Below the pieces are notes generated by a model, which had not been told where the DNA came from, did no database searches, and worked only from the letters and a program-made list of their open reading frames with translations. Made by a program: the position numbers and the translations under genes. From Flavobacterium branchiicola (lineage in GTDB: Bacteria > Bacteroidota > Bacteroidia > Flavobacteriales > Flavobacteriaceae): a DNA stretch of 64,000 nt. The stretch spans positions 336,931 through 400,930 of the forward strand of contig NZ_JAGYWA010000003.1 in assembly GCF_018383905.1 (NCBI RefSeq), in the 5' to 3' direction. Shown here piece by piece: positions 43,956 through 52,860 of the stretch. Within the stretch, counting starts at the first letter, position 1. Each line of letters starts with the position of its first letter.

Positions 43956-46150
43956 AACCACAATTTAAAATTTTGCCTTTTTCGCAATATGTACTGAGAA
44001 CCCCTCTATTTCCTGTTTCGGTTTATTTGGATCTTTTACAAAACTACAATTGTGAAAAGGCAATTGCTACTTACAAAAATCCTTTAGTCAGAGAAGCATT
44101 AAATCTGGCATCACCGGAACTGGTAAATGAGCTTAACAAATGGGAAAATTCTAAAGCTGATTCTTTTAATGAAAAAAAATCAGCTTTAGAACTTACATTA
44201 CTCAAATACATTGCAAGAATAGCTTCCCGTTGTACTCCTTTTGGTTTATTTGCAGGTTGTTCTGTAGGGAACATTAGTTCAGAAACTGATATTCTTTTGG
44301 ATCTTCCTGAAAAACACAAACGATTTACACAATTTGATATGCAGTTTTGGATCGCGACTTTACAAAATATAGCGAAACGAGATAAAGCCATTTTTAATTT
44401 AAAATACTTTCCTAACTCTACAATTTATGAATTTGGCGATTTTTACCGATATATCGAATACAAATACGTCAAAATTAAACGTGAGCACAGTATTACTGCA
44501 TTAAGAAAATCTGATACATTAAAAGAAATAATTTTGAAAACTAATTCAGGGTTAACAGTAACTGAAATGATTTCACTTATTGCAGCTGATGATACTGAAA
44601 AAGAAGAAGCGGAACATTTTATTCTTCATTTAATAGATTTTCAGTTTTTGGTAAGTGAATTAGATACCGCTATAACCGGAAATAATGAATATGACAGAGT
44701 TTTATCTGTTCTAAAGAAAATATCCGATTTAAAAGATGAATATTTATTTTTAGAAAAAGTACAAAAACAAACTTTGGCTTTAGACTGTACTTTGACACCA
44801 ACTGTAAGTCAATATCAAACAATAAAAGATGAAATTCAGAAAAAAGGATTTGAATATGATGCAAAATATCTGTTTCAAACTGATTTAGATACAACTACCT
44901 ATACCAATAATTTAAGTCAAAATATACTTAAAAAAGTCGCTCAGGCCATACAATTTTTAAACGGAATTCAGTCAAAAAGTCAATCCGGAAACCTTCAGGA
45001 ATTCATTAGCGCTTTTTCTAAAAGATATGAATCCCAAGAAATACCTTTAACAATTGCATTAGATACAGAGGCCGGATTAGGCTACCCTATTCATCAGGAC
45101 ATGGGAGATTCTCATGAAATACTGGAGGAGTTTTCTTTTACATCAAAAAAGAAGGAAATCGAAAATCAAATCTGGACTCCGTATGATTATATTCTCGAAG
45201 AGAAACTAAATGAATCTCTTTCTGGTAATACAAAAAAAATAGAGTTATCGGAAAATGATTTTCCGGATTTTGATCCTGATCCCGAAAATATTCCGGTAAC
45301 AATTTCGGCTATGATTGAAATTTATAAGGACGAAAAAGTATCTATAGAATCAACCGGAAATCTAAGCGCTGCAAAATTGTTAGGAAGATTTTGCAATGGC
45401 AATCCTGCAATTCATCAATTAGCGGCAACAATTATTGAAAAAGAAGAACGTTTTTATCCTGATAAAATTTTGGCTGAGGTTGTTCATATTCCACAATCCA
45501 GAACCGGAAATATTCTGCGAAGACCTGCTTTAAGAAATTTTGAAATAACCTATTTGGCCAATTCAGGTGTTGAAAAGGAAAATACGATCCATCTGAATGA
45601 TTTATTTTTATCTGTTAGGAACGATAAAATTATACTGCGTTCCAAAAAATTAAATAAAGAAATTATACCTTGCCTTTCCAACGCACACGATTATTCCGGC
45701 AATTCTCTTCCTGTGTATCATTTTTTATGTGCTTTACAGGAACAAGGTATTAAACCTGTTTATAGCTTTAATTGGGGAGTTTTAGAATCCCATTACAGCT
45801 ATTTTCCACGAGTAGAATACGGAGGCGTAATACTCTCAAAAGCCCGATGGTTTATTGTAAAAGCAGAACTTACTTCTTTATTGAAAAGTACACAATTGAT
45901 GGATAGTTTTTCTAATTGGAGACTGACTAAAAATATTCCCCGTTACGTTAATTGGGTTAATTCTGATAATACATTATTGCTAGATTTCGAAACTGAAACC
46001 GGAATACAATTATTTTTAAAATCAACTCAAAACCGAAATAAAACTATCCTGGAGGAGTTTTTATTTACAGAAGAACCAATTGTAAAGAATAGCAACGGCG
46101 AAGGTTTTAGCAATCAATTTATATTGTCATTTTATAAAGAACGTGTTTAA
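43952..46150 (+). CDS. Split LanB, N-terminal (glutamylation) part of lantibiotic dehydratase
   Basis: 732 residues, no membrane segments. Text such as RTPLFPVSVYLDLL, ASRCTPFGLFAGCSVG and FAKRYESQEIPLTIALDTEAGLGYP (as in FSKRYESQEIPL here) is typical of the Lant_dehydr_N domain, which uses glutamyl-tRNA to activate Ser and Thr of the precursor. In most LanB proteins one polypeptide of about 1000 residues has both glutamylation and elimination domains. Here the second is a separate gene, overlapping the stop by one base (TAATG). This split form is known from pinensin-type class I clusters of Bacteroidota. It starts inside the stop of the protease gene. Confidence 0.92.
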   Translation: MKPQFKILPFSQYVLRTPLFPVSVYLDLLQNYNCEKAIATYKNPLVREALNLASPELVNELNKWENSKADSFNEKKSALELTLLKYIARIASRCTPFGLFAGCSVGNISSETDILLDLPEKHKRFTQFDMQFWIATLQNIAKRDKAIFNLKYFPNSTIYEFGDFYRYIEYKYVKIKREHSITALRKSDTLKEIILKTNSGLTVTEMISLIAADDTEKEEAEHFILHLIDFQFLVSELDTAITGNNEYDRVLSVLKKISDLKDEYLFLEKVQKQTLALDCTLTPTVSQYQTIKDEIQKKGFEYDAKYLFQTDLDTTTYTNNLSQNILKKVAQAIQFLNGIQSKSQSGNLQEFISAFSKRYESQEIPLTIALDTEAGLGYPIHQDMGDSHEILEEFSFTSKKKEIENQIWTPYDYILEEKLNESLSGNTKKIELSENDFPDFDPDPENIPVTISAMIEIYKDEKVSIESTGNLSAAKLLGRFCNGNPAIHQLAATIIEKEERFYPDKILAEVVHIPQSRTGNILRRPALRNFEITYLANSGVEKENTIHLNDLFLSVRNDKIILRSKKLNKEIIPCLSNAHDYSGNSLPVYHFLCALQEQGIKPVYSFNWGVLESHYSYFPRVEYGGVILSKARWFIVKAELTSLLKSTQLMDSFSNWRLTKNIPRYVNWVNSDNTLLLDFETETGIQLFLKSTQNRNKTILEEFLFTEEPIVKNSNGEGFSNQFILSFYKERV

Positions 46151-46998
46151 TGCAAAGAGATTTTTGTTTAGGAAGCGAATGGTTGTATTATAAAATTTAT
46201 ACTGGTGTACAGACCGCAGATTTTATTTTATTGGAAAAATTATATCCGATTATCTTAAAACTTGAAAAGAAAGGAATTATCCAAAAATGGTTCTTTATTC
46301 GATACAGAGATACAGACGAACATTTCAGGATTCGTTTTTTAATAGAAAATAAGAATCATTTATCAAAGGTGATTAATTCTTTGTTTCCTGTATGGAACGA
46401 ATTATTACAGAACAATTTATCCTGGAAAATTCAGACCGATACTTATAAACGGGAATTAGAAAGATATGGTGAAAATACTATAGAAGAATCAGAGTTTTTA
46501 TTTTGGAAAGATTCTCAAATGATACTTCAATATTTGGGGTTAAAAAAAACATTTCTAAAAAAAGAAATGGCACTTTTATTTAGTTTTTACTCGATTGATT
46601 CTTTTCTAAATTCTTTCACTTTATCTAATTCTGATAAACTAAACATAATGGACAGCCTTCAGCATTCCTTCAAAAAAGAATTTGATGCTGATAAAGTTTT
46701 GAAAAAAGAACTGGATAAAAAATTCAGGGCATTATTACCCGAAATGCAATCCTTTTTAGAAGATAACTCTAAAAATGATTTCCCTGAATTTTTCGAAAAT
46801 ATTAACCAAAAGCAAAATCAAATTGCAGAAAAGAATTTAGAAATTAAAGCTAAAATTCAAATTTCAATTTATGATTTTGTGAGCAGCCACATTCACATGA
46901 TGGTAAATCGTCAATATACCTCTAAACAACGAATGTATGAACTCATTATTTATGATCACTTACATCGCTATTATAAAACTTTGAATTATAATAAGTAA
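46150..46998 (+). CDS. Split LanB, C-terminal (elimination) domain, SpaB_C / thiopeptide-type
   Basis: 282 residues. The text FCLGSEWLYYKIYTGVQTADFIL, WFFIRYRDTDEHFRIRF and the closing HMMVNRQYTSKQRMYELIIYDHLHRYYKT are signatures of the SpaB C-terminal domain that eliminates glutamate to give dehydroalanine and dehydrobutyrine. Conserved charged residues (RYRD, HFRIRF, NR) are intact. It shares one base with the preceding stop, so the two halves are made together. No LanC-like cyclase follows; the next element is an intergenic repeat. Confidence 0.92.
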   Translation: MQRDFCLGSEWLYYKIYTGVQTADFILLEKLYPIILKLEKKGIIQKWFFIRYRDTDEHFRIRFLIENKNHLSKVINSLFPVWNELLQNNLSWKIQTDTYKRELERYGENTIEESEFLFWKDSQMILQYLGLKKTFLKKEMALLFSFYSIDSFLNSFTLSNSDKLNIMDSLQHSFKKEFDADKVLKKELDKKFRALLPEMQSFLEDNSKNDFPEFFENINQKQNQIAEKNLEIKAKIQISIYDFVSSHIHMMVNRQYTSKQRMYELIIYDHLHRYYKTLNYNK

Positions 46999-47000
46999 AT

Positions 47001-47195
47001 AACCCGCTGGGGGTAATTAAAAAAATACTGTTTTAACACATAGAAACATAGCCCTTTTTGTCTATAGAAAGTCGTTTCACTTGCATTAACAAACATAGCT
47101 ATGTGTTAGAAACTAGTTTCTCTTTAAAATCTTTTTAGTGATATGTAAAATAATCTATGTTTCTATGTGTTGAAAATAATTACACTCAACGAGTT
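47001..47195. mobile_element. MITE-like element, uninterrupted copy with AACACATAGAAACATAG core
   Basis: The left end AACCCGCTGGGGGTAATTA and right end TAATTACACTCAACGAGTT are inverted repeats. The core runs from TTTTAACACATAGAAACA (47031) to TTTCTATGTGTTGAAAAT (47159-47176). AAAT occurs at both sides (46997-47000 and 47196-47199). It shows what the 2510 element looked like before the nested insertion. It separates LanB from the convergent dehydrogenase gene. Confidence 0.7.
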
Positions 47196-47228
47196 AAATA
47201 ATAATCTTAAAATATATACTGCAATTAA

Positions 47229-50180
47229 CTATCTCAAAGCCTCAAAAAGTATCTCAACCGGATGCTGCGCTTTTCTACCTGTTCCATCTGCAATCTGATG
47301 TCTGCAGCTTGTTCCGGAAGCAGAAATTAAGGTAGCGTTTTCTTCGGAACGGATCGTTGGAAACAAGACCAACTCCCCTATTTTCATTGAAATATCATAA
47401 TGCTCTTTTTCATAACCAAATGAACCTGCCATACCACAACAACCACTCGGAATATTTAGTACGGTGTAGTTCTTTGGCAGTAAAAGTATTTTCTTGAGGG
47501 GAACGAGCGATGACAAACTTTTTTGAAAACAATGTCCGTGCATACGCACACGCTCTGTTTTATCCGTAAAACTTACTGAAGTTATTCGGCCTGCATCGAG
47601 TTCGTTTGCTAAAAACTCCTCAATTAAAAAGGTTTTGGAGGCGAATGCTTTTGCTTTTTCCTTTAAATCCCCACGGCACAAATCAGGATATTCGTCCCGA
47701 AAAGTTAGTATTGCCGAAGGTTCTATTCCGATTAAGATACCTTCTTTTGGAATTGTTTTTTCGAAATCCTGAATGTTTCTTTCTGCAATTTCTCGTGCTT
47801 CTTTCAACATTCCTTTAGAAAGATACGTTCTGCCACTGATTCCGATTTTAGGAATTTCAACACTGTAACCTAAACAATTCAATAGTTTAACGGCTGTTTG
47901 CCCAATTTCAACGTCGTGATAGTTCAAAAACTCATCATTGTATAAGAATACAGTGCCATTGACAAAATCTCCTTCCTGATGGTAATTTTTCATCCATTTG
48001 GCAAAAGTGATTTTATGCATTAAAGGCAGTTTTCTTTCTGTGGCAAATCCGGTTGCTTTTTTGATTGCATTTCCTAAAACACCTTTCGCAGATAAGTTAT
48101 AAACCCACGGAATTGCTGCAAACAATTGGTTTATTTTTGGAGTATTTCCAATTAATCTGGAACGAAATTTAACTCCATTTTTATCATGATATTGCTGCAA
48201 AGTTTCGGCTTTTAATTTCGCCATATCCACATTCGACGGACATTCTGATTTACATCCTTTACAACTCAGACATAAATCCAGTACATCGAGAAGATTTTCA
48301 TCATCAAATTTATTTGCTTTTGTTGAGGTTGTAATGGTTTCTCTCAGCATATTTGCTCTCGCACGTGTTGTATGTTTCTCGTCGCGCGTTGCCATATAAC
48401 TTGGACACATGGTACCACCGCTTTTTTCAGTTTTACGACAATCTCCGGAACCGTTACACATTTCGGCGGCACGCACAATTCCGTTATGTTCAGAGAAATC
48501 AAAATAGGTTTCCGGCATTGGTGTTTCCTGTCCGGCTGTATAACGCAAACTGGTATCCATAGGCGGCGTATTCACAATTTTACCCGGATTAAAAACACCC
48601 CACGGATCCCACGTTTTTTTTACTTCAATAAATAATTGATAAATCTCATCACCAAGCATCAACGGAATAAATTCCCCGCGCAATCTTCCGTCACCATGTT
48701 CTCCGCTTAAAGAACCTTTGTACTTCTTGACTAAATGCGCAATATCGGTTGCAATGGTTTTAAAGAGCGCGGTACCTTCTTTTGTTTTTAAATCGATTAT
48801 CGGACGAAGGTGTAATTCTCCCGTTGCCGCATGCGCATAATGCACGCAGTTTAAATTTCGTTCTTTTAAAATGGCATTAAAATCTTCAATAAACTCAGGC
48901 AAATCATTAACATCTACGGCTGTATCTTCGATTACGGCAACGGCTTTAGCATCTCCCGGAATATTAGACAATAAGCCTAATCCCGCTTTTCTTAATGCCC
49001 AGACTTTGTTAGTATCTTCTCCATAAACAACAGGAAAATGATAACCTAGATTTTTAGAGCGCATCAACGCTTCCATTTCTTTTGCAACAGCATCGACTTC
49101 TTCTTGCGAATCTCTTAAAAATTCAACAGCCAGAATTGCCTGGGGATCTCCTTTTACAAAAAAACGATTTTTGCTTTGTTCTCTGTTTTCCTTAGTACAT
49201 TCCAGAATATAATGATCGATTAATTCGACACTATCGGGATTAAATTTTAAGGCTTCGATATTGGCTTTTAGGGATTCATTTATGCTTTCAAAATGAATAC
49301 AGACCAAAGCTGCGTAAGGTTTTAATGCATCGACTAAATTCAGTTTTATTGCAGTCGAAAAAAACAGAGTTCCCTCAGATCCTGCAATTAATTTACAGAA
49401 ATTGAATTTTTCCGCTGAATCTGTAAAAGGTTTACTGTCTGCAAGCAAATCCAAAGCATAACCTGTATTTCTTCTCGGAATTGATTTTTTAGGAAAATTA
49501 GCCTCAAATAAAGCTCTGTTTGTTTGGGATGATAATAGTTCTTTCGCCTTAAGATAAATAGACTGTTCTAATGAACTTACTACATTAATTCCGTTGCATT
49601 TATCTTCAAATTCGGCATTTGTTAAAGAGCCAAAAGTGACTTCATTACCATCGGCAAGAAAACCTTTTATTTCAAGTAAATGTTCACGTGTAGAACCATA
49701 AACAACTGACCTAGCACCACATGCATTATTTCCAACCATTCCACCAATCATACAACGATTACTGGTTGAGGTTTCGGGACCAAAAAAAAGTTGATACGAT
49801 TTTAAATGAAGATTCAGTTCATCACGAATTACTCCGGGTTCTACCCAAGCTGATTTTTCTTCCTGATTTACAGAAATAATTTTAGTGAATTCCTGCGAAA
49901 TATCGACTATAATTCCGTTTCCAACAACCTGTCCCGCTAACGAGGTTCCGGCTGCACGAGGAATAACACTACTGTTATTTTCCCTGGCAAAAGCAATGAT
50001 TTTCTGAATGTCTTCTTTGGTTTTCGGAATCGCTACTGCCAAAGGCATTTCTTTATATGCACTTGCGTCTGTTGCGTAAAGCAAACGCATGGTGTGATTG
50101 TAAAATAGTTTGCCTTCTAATTGTTTTTCTAAACCTTCTAGGTTAATCAAACTCCCGGAAAGGATAGTTTTATCATTCAT
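47229..50180 (-). CDS. FAD-binding and Fe-S-binding dehydrogenase fusion (YdiJ / D-2-hydroxy-acid dehydrogenase-like)
   Basis: 983 residues. The N-terminal half is a PCMH-type FAD domain (PRAAGTSLAGQVVGNGIIVDIS, GMVGNNACGARSVVYGS) with the FAD-oxidase C-terminal part (CVHYAHAATGELHLRPIIDL, GEHGDGRLRGEF). The C-terminal half has an Fe-S domain (CNGSGDCRKTEKSGGTMCPS and CLSCKGCKSECPS) and a CCG domain (HGHCFQK, PSGCCGMAGSFGYE). This is the architecture and length of YdiJ-like D-2-hydroxyglutarate dehydrogenase or D-lactate dehydrogenase fusions. The exact acid is uncertain. It is on the same strand as, and 234 bases downstream of, the kinase-phospholyase fusion. Confidence 0.9.
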   Translation of the reverse strand: MNDKTILSGSLINLEGLEKQLEGKLFYNHTMRLLYATDASAYKEMPLAVAIPKTKEDIQKIIAFARENNSSVIPRAAGTSLAGQVVGNGIIVDISQEFTKIISVNQEEKSAWVEPGVIRDELNLHLKSYQLFFGPETSTSNRCMIGGMVGNNACGARSVVYGSTREHLLEIKGFLADGNEVTFGSLTNAEFEDKCNGINVVSSLEQSIYLKAKELLSSQTNRALFEANFPKKSIPRRNTGYALDLLADSKPFTDSAEKFNFCKLIAGSEGTLFFSTAIKLNLVDALKPYAALVCIHFESINESLKANIEALKFNPDSVELIDHYILECTKENREQSKNRFFVKGDPQAILAVEFLRDSQEEVDAVAKEMEALMRSKNLGYHFPVVYGEDTNKVWALRKAGLGLLSNIPGDAKAVAVIEDTAVDVNDLPEFIEDFNAILKERNLNCVHYAHAATGELHLRPIIDLKTKEGTALFKTIATDIAHLVKKYKGSLSGEHGDGRLRGEFIPLMLGDEIYQLFIEVKKTWDPWGVFNPGKIVNTPPMDTSLRYTAGQETPMPETYFDFSEHNGIVRAAEMCNGSGDCRKTEKSGGTMCPSYMATRDEKHTTRARANMLRETITTSTKANKFDDENLLDVLDLCLSCKGCKSECPSNVDMAKLKAETLQQYHDKNGVKFRSRLIGNTPKINQLFAAIPWVYNLSAKGVLGNAIKKATGFATERKLPLMHKITFAKWMKNYHQEGDFVNGTVFLYNDEFLNYHDVEIGQTAVKLLNCLGYSVEIPKIGISGRTYLSKGMLKEAREIAERNIQDFEKTIPKEGILIGIEPSAILTFRDEYPDLCRGDLKEKAKAFASKTFLIEEFLANELDAGRITSVSFTDKTERVRMHGHCFQKSLSSLVPLKKILLLPKNYTVLNIPSGCCGMAGSFGYEKEHYDISMKIGELVLFPTIRSEENATLISASGTSCRHQIADGTGRKAQHPVEILFEALR

Positions 50181-50214
50181 TTTTATATTTTATTATATAA
50201 ATTTTGGCACAAAG

Positions 50215-50400
50215 GTGCAAAGGTACAAAGGCACAAAGCTTAAACACGATATTGTCATTTCGACCGAAGGGAGAAATCTTCGCGAGAAACTCCGCAATCA
50301 AAGTCGCCAATCTTTGTCGAATTCCGAGTGTGATTTACTGCGTCTATTCGCTATCGCTCGAGTCTCCCTTCGGTCGAAATGACAAAACTTTACGTCTTTG
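50215..50400. repeat. Palindromic intergenic repeat (GTCATTTCGACCGAAGGGAG type)
   Basis: GTCATTTCGACCGAAGGGAG (50253-50272) is mirrored by CTCCCTTCGGTCGAAATGAC (50364-50383). To its left is a CACAAAGGTGCAAAGGTACA tract, with a matching reversed ACTTTACGTCTTTGCAAG to the right. Sequences of this kind are common intergenic repeats in Flavobacterium. No coding content. Confidence 0.85.
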
Positions 50401-50414
50401 CAAGATTTCTTTTG

Positions 50415-52712
50415 CTACAATTCGCTTAAAGCGATATCTAATAGTCTCACCATTTCATCGGCATTTTGCTTATTGAACGGCATTGGTGGCTTTATTTTTA
50501 AAACATTATGCAATGGTCCATCTGTACTTAGTAAATAGCCATTCGCTTTTAGTTTTTCGACTACAATATCTATTTCCGGAACGGCAGGCTCCATCGTTGT
50601 TCTGTCTTTTACCATTTCTGCTCCAATGAATAATCCGTGTCCGCGAACATCACTGATGATTGGATATTTTGCCATTAAACCTTTTAATCCCTCCATTAAA
50701 TGATTTCCTGTTTCTAAGGCGTGTTGTTGCATTTCTTCGTTCTGAATAACCTCTAAAACAGCCAATCCTGTAGTCATGGAAACGGGATTACCTCCAAAGG
50801 TGTTAAAATATTCCAGTCCGTTATTGAAAGCATCTGCAATTTCTTCTGTAACAATTACTGCTGCCAACGGATGACCATTACCAATTGGTTTTCCTAAAAC
50901 CACTATATCCGGAACTACATTTTGCAATTCAAATCCCCAGAAATGATCACCAATTCTACCGAAACCAACCTGAACTTCATCTGCAATGCAAACACCTCCG
51001 GCTGCACGAACAAAGTCGTAAGCTGTTTTTAAATAGTTATCCGGTAACGGAATCTGACCTCCAACTCCCAAAAGGGTCTCGCAGATAAATACGGCCGGAG
51101 CTTTATCTTCTTTTTTTAAGTCTTCAATTATTCGTTGTACATCGGCAGCATATTTTTCTCCTGCATTTGGTTCCCCATATTTATAAGGTCCGCGATATAA
51201 ATCAGGATTAATTGCTTTATGAATCCAGGGCATTTGTCCTGAACCACCTTTGCTGTCAAATTTATATGGACTCATTTCCATCGCTACAGTCGAAGTTCCG
51301 TGATAGGCATGATCGAGTACAATAATATCTTTTTGTCTGGTAAAATGACGACTCATTCTAATAGCCAAATCATTGGCTTCGCTTCCTGAATTTACAAAAT
51401 AACAAACGCTTAATTTTTCTGGTAATGTTGCCGTAAGCTTTTCAGCATATTCAGTAATAGCATCGTTTAAATATCTGGTATTGGTATTTAATGTTGCTAT
51501 TTGCTTTTGCATTTTTCTAACTACAACCGGGTGACAATGACCAACATGCGACGGGTTATTTACACAATCAATAAAGGTTCTTCCTTTGTCATCATATAAA
51601 TATTGCAAAGCTCCTTTTACGATTTTTAATTTGTCATTATACCCGATACTTAAGTTTCGTCCAATCTTCTTTTTTCGAATTTCAAGCAAATCTGAATAAT
51701 CATTATCATTGATTAATCCGCTAAAACCACAGGCTTTTCTGAAGGCATCCTGCGCTTTGATTGGGTTAATCTGAATGAGTTTGTACAACAAATCCCAGGC
51801 AGGTTTTTCGGTAATAAAATGATGTTCATTATTACTGTCTAATGAGGCATTGTAAGCAGATTGTGTTACGCTGATACAAAGTCTTCCAGCAATTAAGTAA
51901 TATAATAAATCTAGTTCTTGTTCTGTAAGTGTATACGATTTATGATATCCGGCAACAATTGAAGCTGCAACTGCCAACGGATCTTTTTCGTCAAGCATTG
52001 CATACGTGCAGGCAATCGCAAGATTATTGATAAGAGCAGTATACACCATATCGCCAAAATCAATTAAACCACTTACCTTATTTCCCTGAACCAATACATT
52101 GTAATCATTGGCATCGTTATGAATATAGGCGTGTCTTAAGCGATGAATTTGTGGTACAACTTCGGTATCAAACTGAAGTAAAAAATAACCTGCAATACGT
52201 CTTTTCTCGTGATTTAGAATGTGTTTTAAATGGTCTCCGGCTTCGCTCGCGTGGCTAATATCCCAAGTATAATTACGATGCATTGCCGGATGCGAAAAAT
52301 TAGCCAAAGCATGATCCATATTTCCTAAAAAAGAACCTAAATTATGGTGTAATTCTGTGGTTTTATTCTTTTCATCCACCCAGAAAGTGCCTTCCAAAAA
52401 GTTCAGAATTCTTATGTAATAAGTTTGAGAATCTCGTACTATTTTAGTTAGTTCTTCTCCGTATTTATTTATGCTAAAATGCTGAAAACAATTTGAAATA
52501 CTGCTTTTGGTAAGATGTCTGATGATGGCTACCTGCGCTTCTAAAAATGGAAACGGATGGCTTTCATTGGATACTTTTAGAATGTATTTTTCATTTTTCT
52601 CATTTGATAAAAGAAAATTCAATTCATCATATCCATTTAATGCTTTTACGGTTACGATTAATCCGTAATGTTCTTTTACTAAGTCCTGAATAATTGCTTC
52701 TGAAAAAGTCAT
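50415..52712 (-). CDS. Fused kinase (APH fold) and class III aminotransferase-fold phospholyase
   Basis: 765 residues. The N-terminal 340 residues form an aminoglycoside-phosphotransferase-like kinase, with HNDANDYNVLV (catalytic loop) and GLIDFGDMVYT (metal site). The C-terminal part is a class III aminotransferase fold, with FVNSGSEANDLAIRM, FICETLLGVGGQIPLP, CIADEVQVGFGRIG and the PLP lysine in VVLGKPIGNGHP. Fusions of this kind match 5-hydroxylysine kinase plus 5-phosphohydroxylysine phospholyase (AGPHD1 and AGXT2L2 in animals), or an ethanolamine kinase-phospholyase. Either removes phosphate and ammonia to give an aldehyde. An ALDH7-type dehydrogenase at 62576 would fit the hydroxylysine product. 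The exact substrate is inference. Confidence 0.88.
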   Translation of the reverse strand: MTFSEAIIQDLVKEHYGLIVTVKALNGYDELNFLLSNEKNEKYILKVSNESHPFPFLEAQVAIIRHLTKSSISNCFQHFSINKYGEELTKIVRDSQTYYIRILNFLEGTFWVDEKNKTTELHHNLGSFLGNMDHALANFSHPAMHRNYTWDISHASEAGDHLKHILNHEKRRIAGYFLLQFDTEVVPQIHRLRHAYIHNDANDYNVLVQGNKVSGLIDFGDMVYTALINNLAIACTYAMLDEKDPLAVAASIVAGYHKSYTLTEQELDLLYYLIAGRLCISVTQSAYNASLDSNNEHHFITEKPAWDLLYKLIQINPIKAQDAFRKACGFSGLINDNDYSDLLEIRKKKIGRNLSIGYNDKLKIVKGALQYLYDDKGRTFIDCVNNPSHVGHCHPVVVRKMQKQIATLNTNTRYLNDAITEYAEKLTATLPEKLSVCYFVNSGSEANDLAIRMSRHFTRQKDIIVLDHAYHGTSTVAMEMSPYKFDSKGGSGQMPWIHKAINPDLYRGPYKYGEPNAGEKYAADVQRIIEDLKKEDKAPAVFICETLLGVGGQIPLPDNYLKTAYDFVRAAGGVCIADEVQVGFGRIGDHFWGFELQNVVPDIVVLGKPIGNGHPLAAVIVTEEIADAFNNGLEYFNTFGGNPVSMTTGLAVLEVIQNEEMQQHALETGNHLMEGLKGLMAKYPIISDVRGHGLFIGAEMVKDRTTMEPAVPEIDIVVEKLKANGYLLSTDGPLHNVLKIKPPMPFNKQNADEMVRLLDIALSEL

Positions 52713-52745
52713 TGTTATTCTGTTAAAATTGTTTTTGTATGTTTC

Positions 52746-52854
52746 TGTTATCCTGCAAGGTCTTTTTCTGACCTTGTAGGTATATTAAGATTCTACGATC
52801 TTTTCGTTCTCATAACTAATACCTACAAGGTTTTGAAAACCTTGCAGGAATGTT
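52746..52854. repeat. Palindromic intergenic repeat (CCTGCAAGGTCT... type)
   Basis: CCTGCAAGGTCTTTTTCTGA with CCTTGTAGGTAT on the left pairs with ATACCTACAAGG and TTTTGAAAACCTTGCAGG on the right. It fills the gap between the kinase-phospholyase gene and GH42, outside coding sequence. Sequences of this type are frequent in Flavobacterium. Confidence 0.85.
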
Positions 52855-52860
52855 ATTAAT

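Noticed and set aside
40004..46998. A LanC cyclase or a LanT in the plus-strand cluster
   Set aside because: No gene with the zinc His/Cys motifs of LanC or a second complete ABC transporter can be read; absence is limited to this window.
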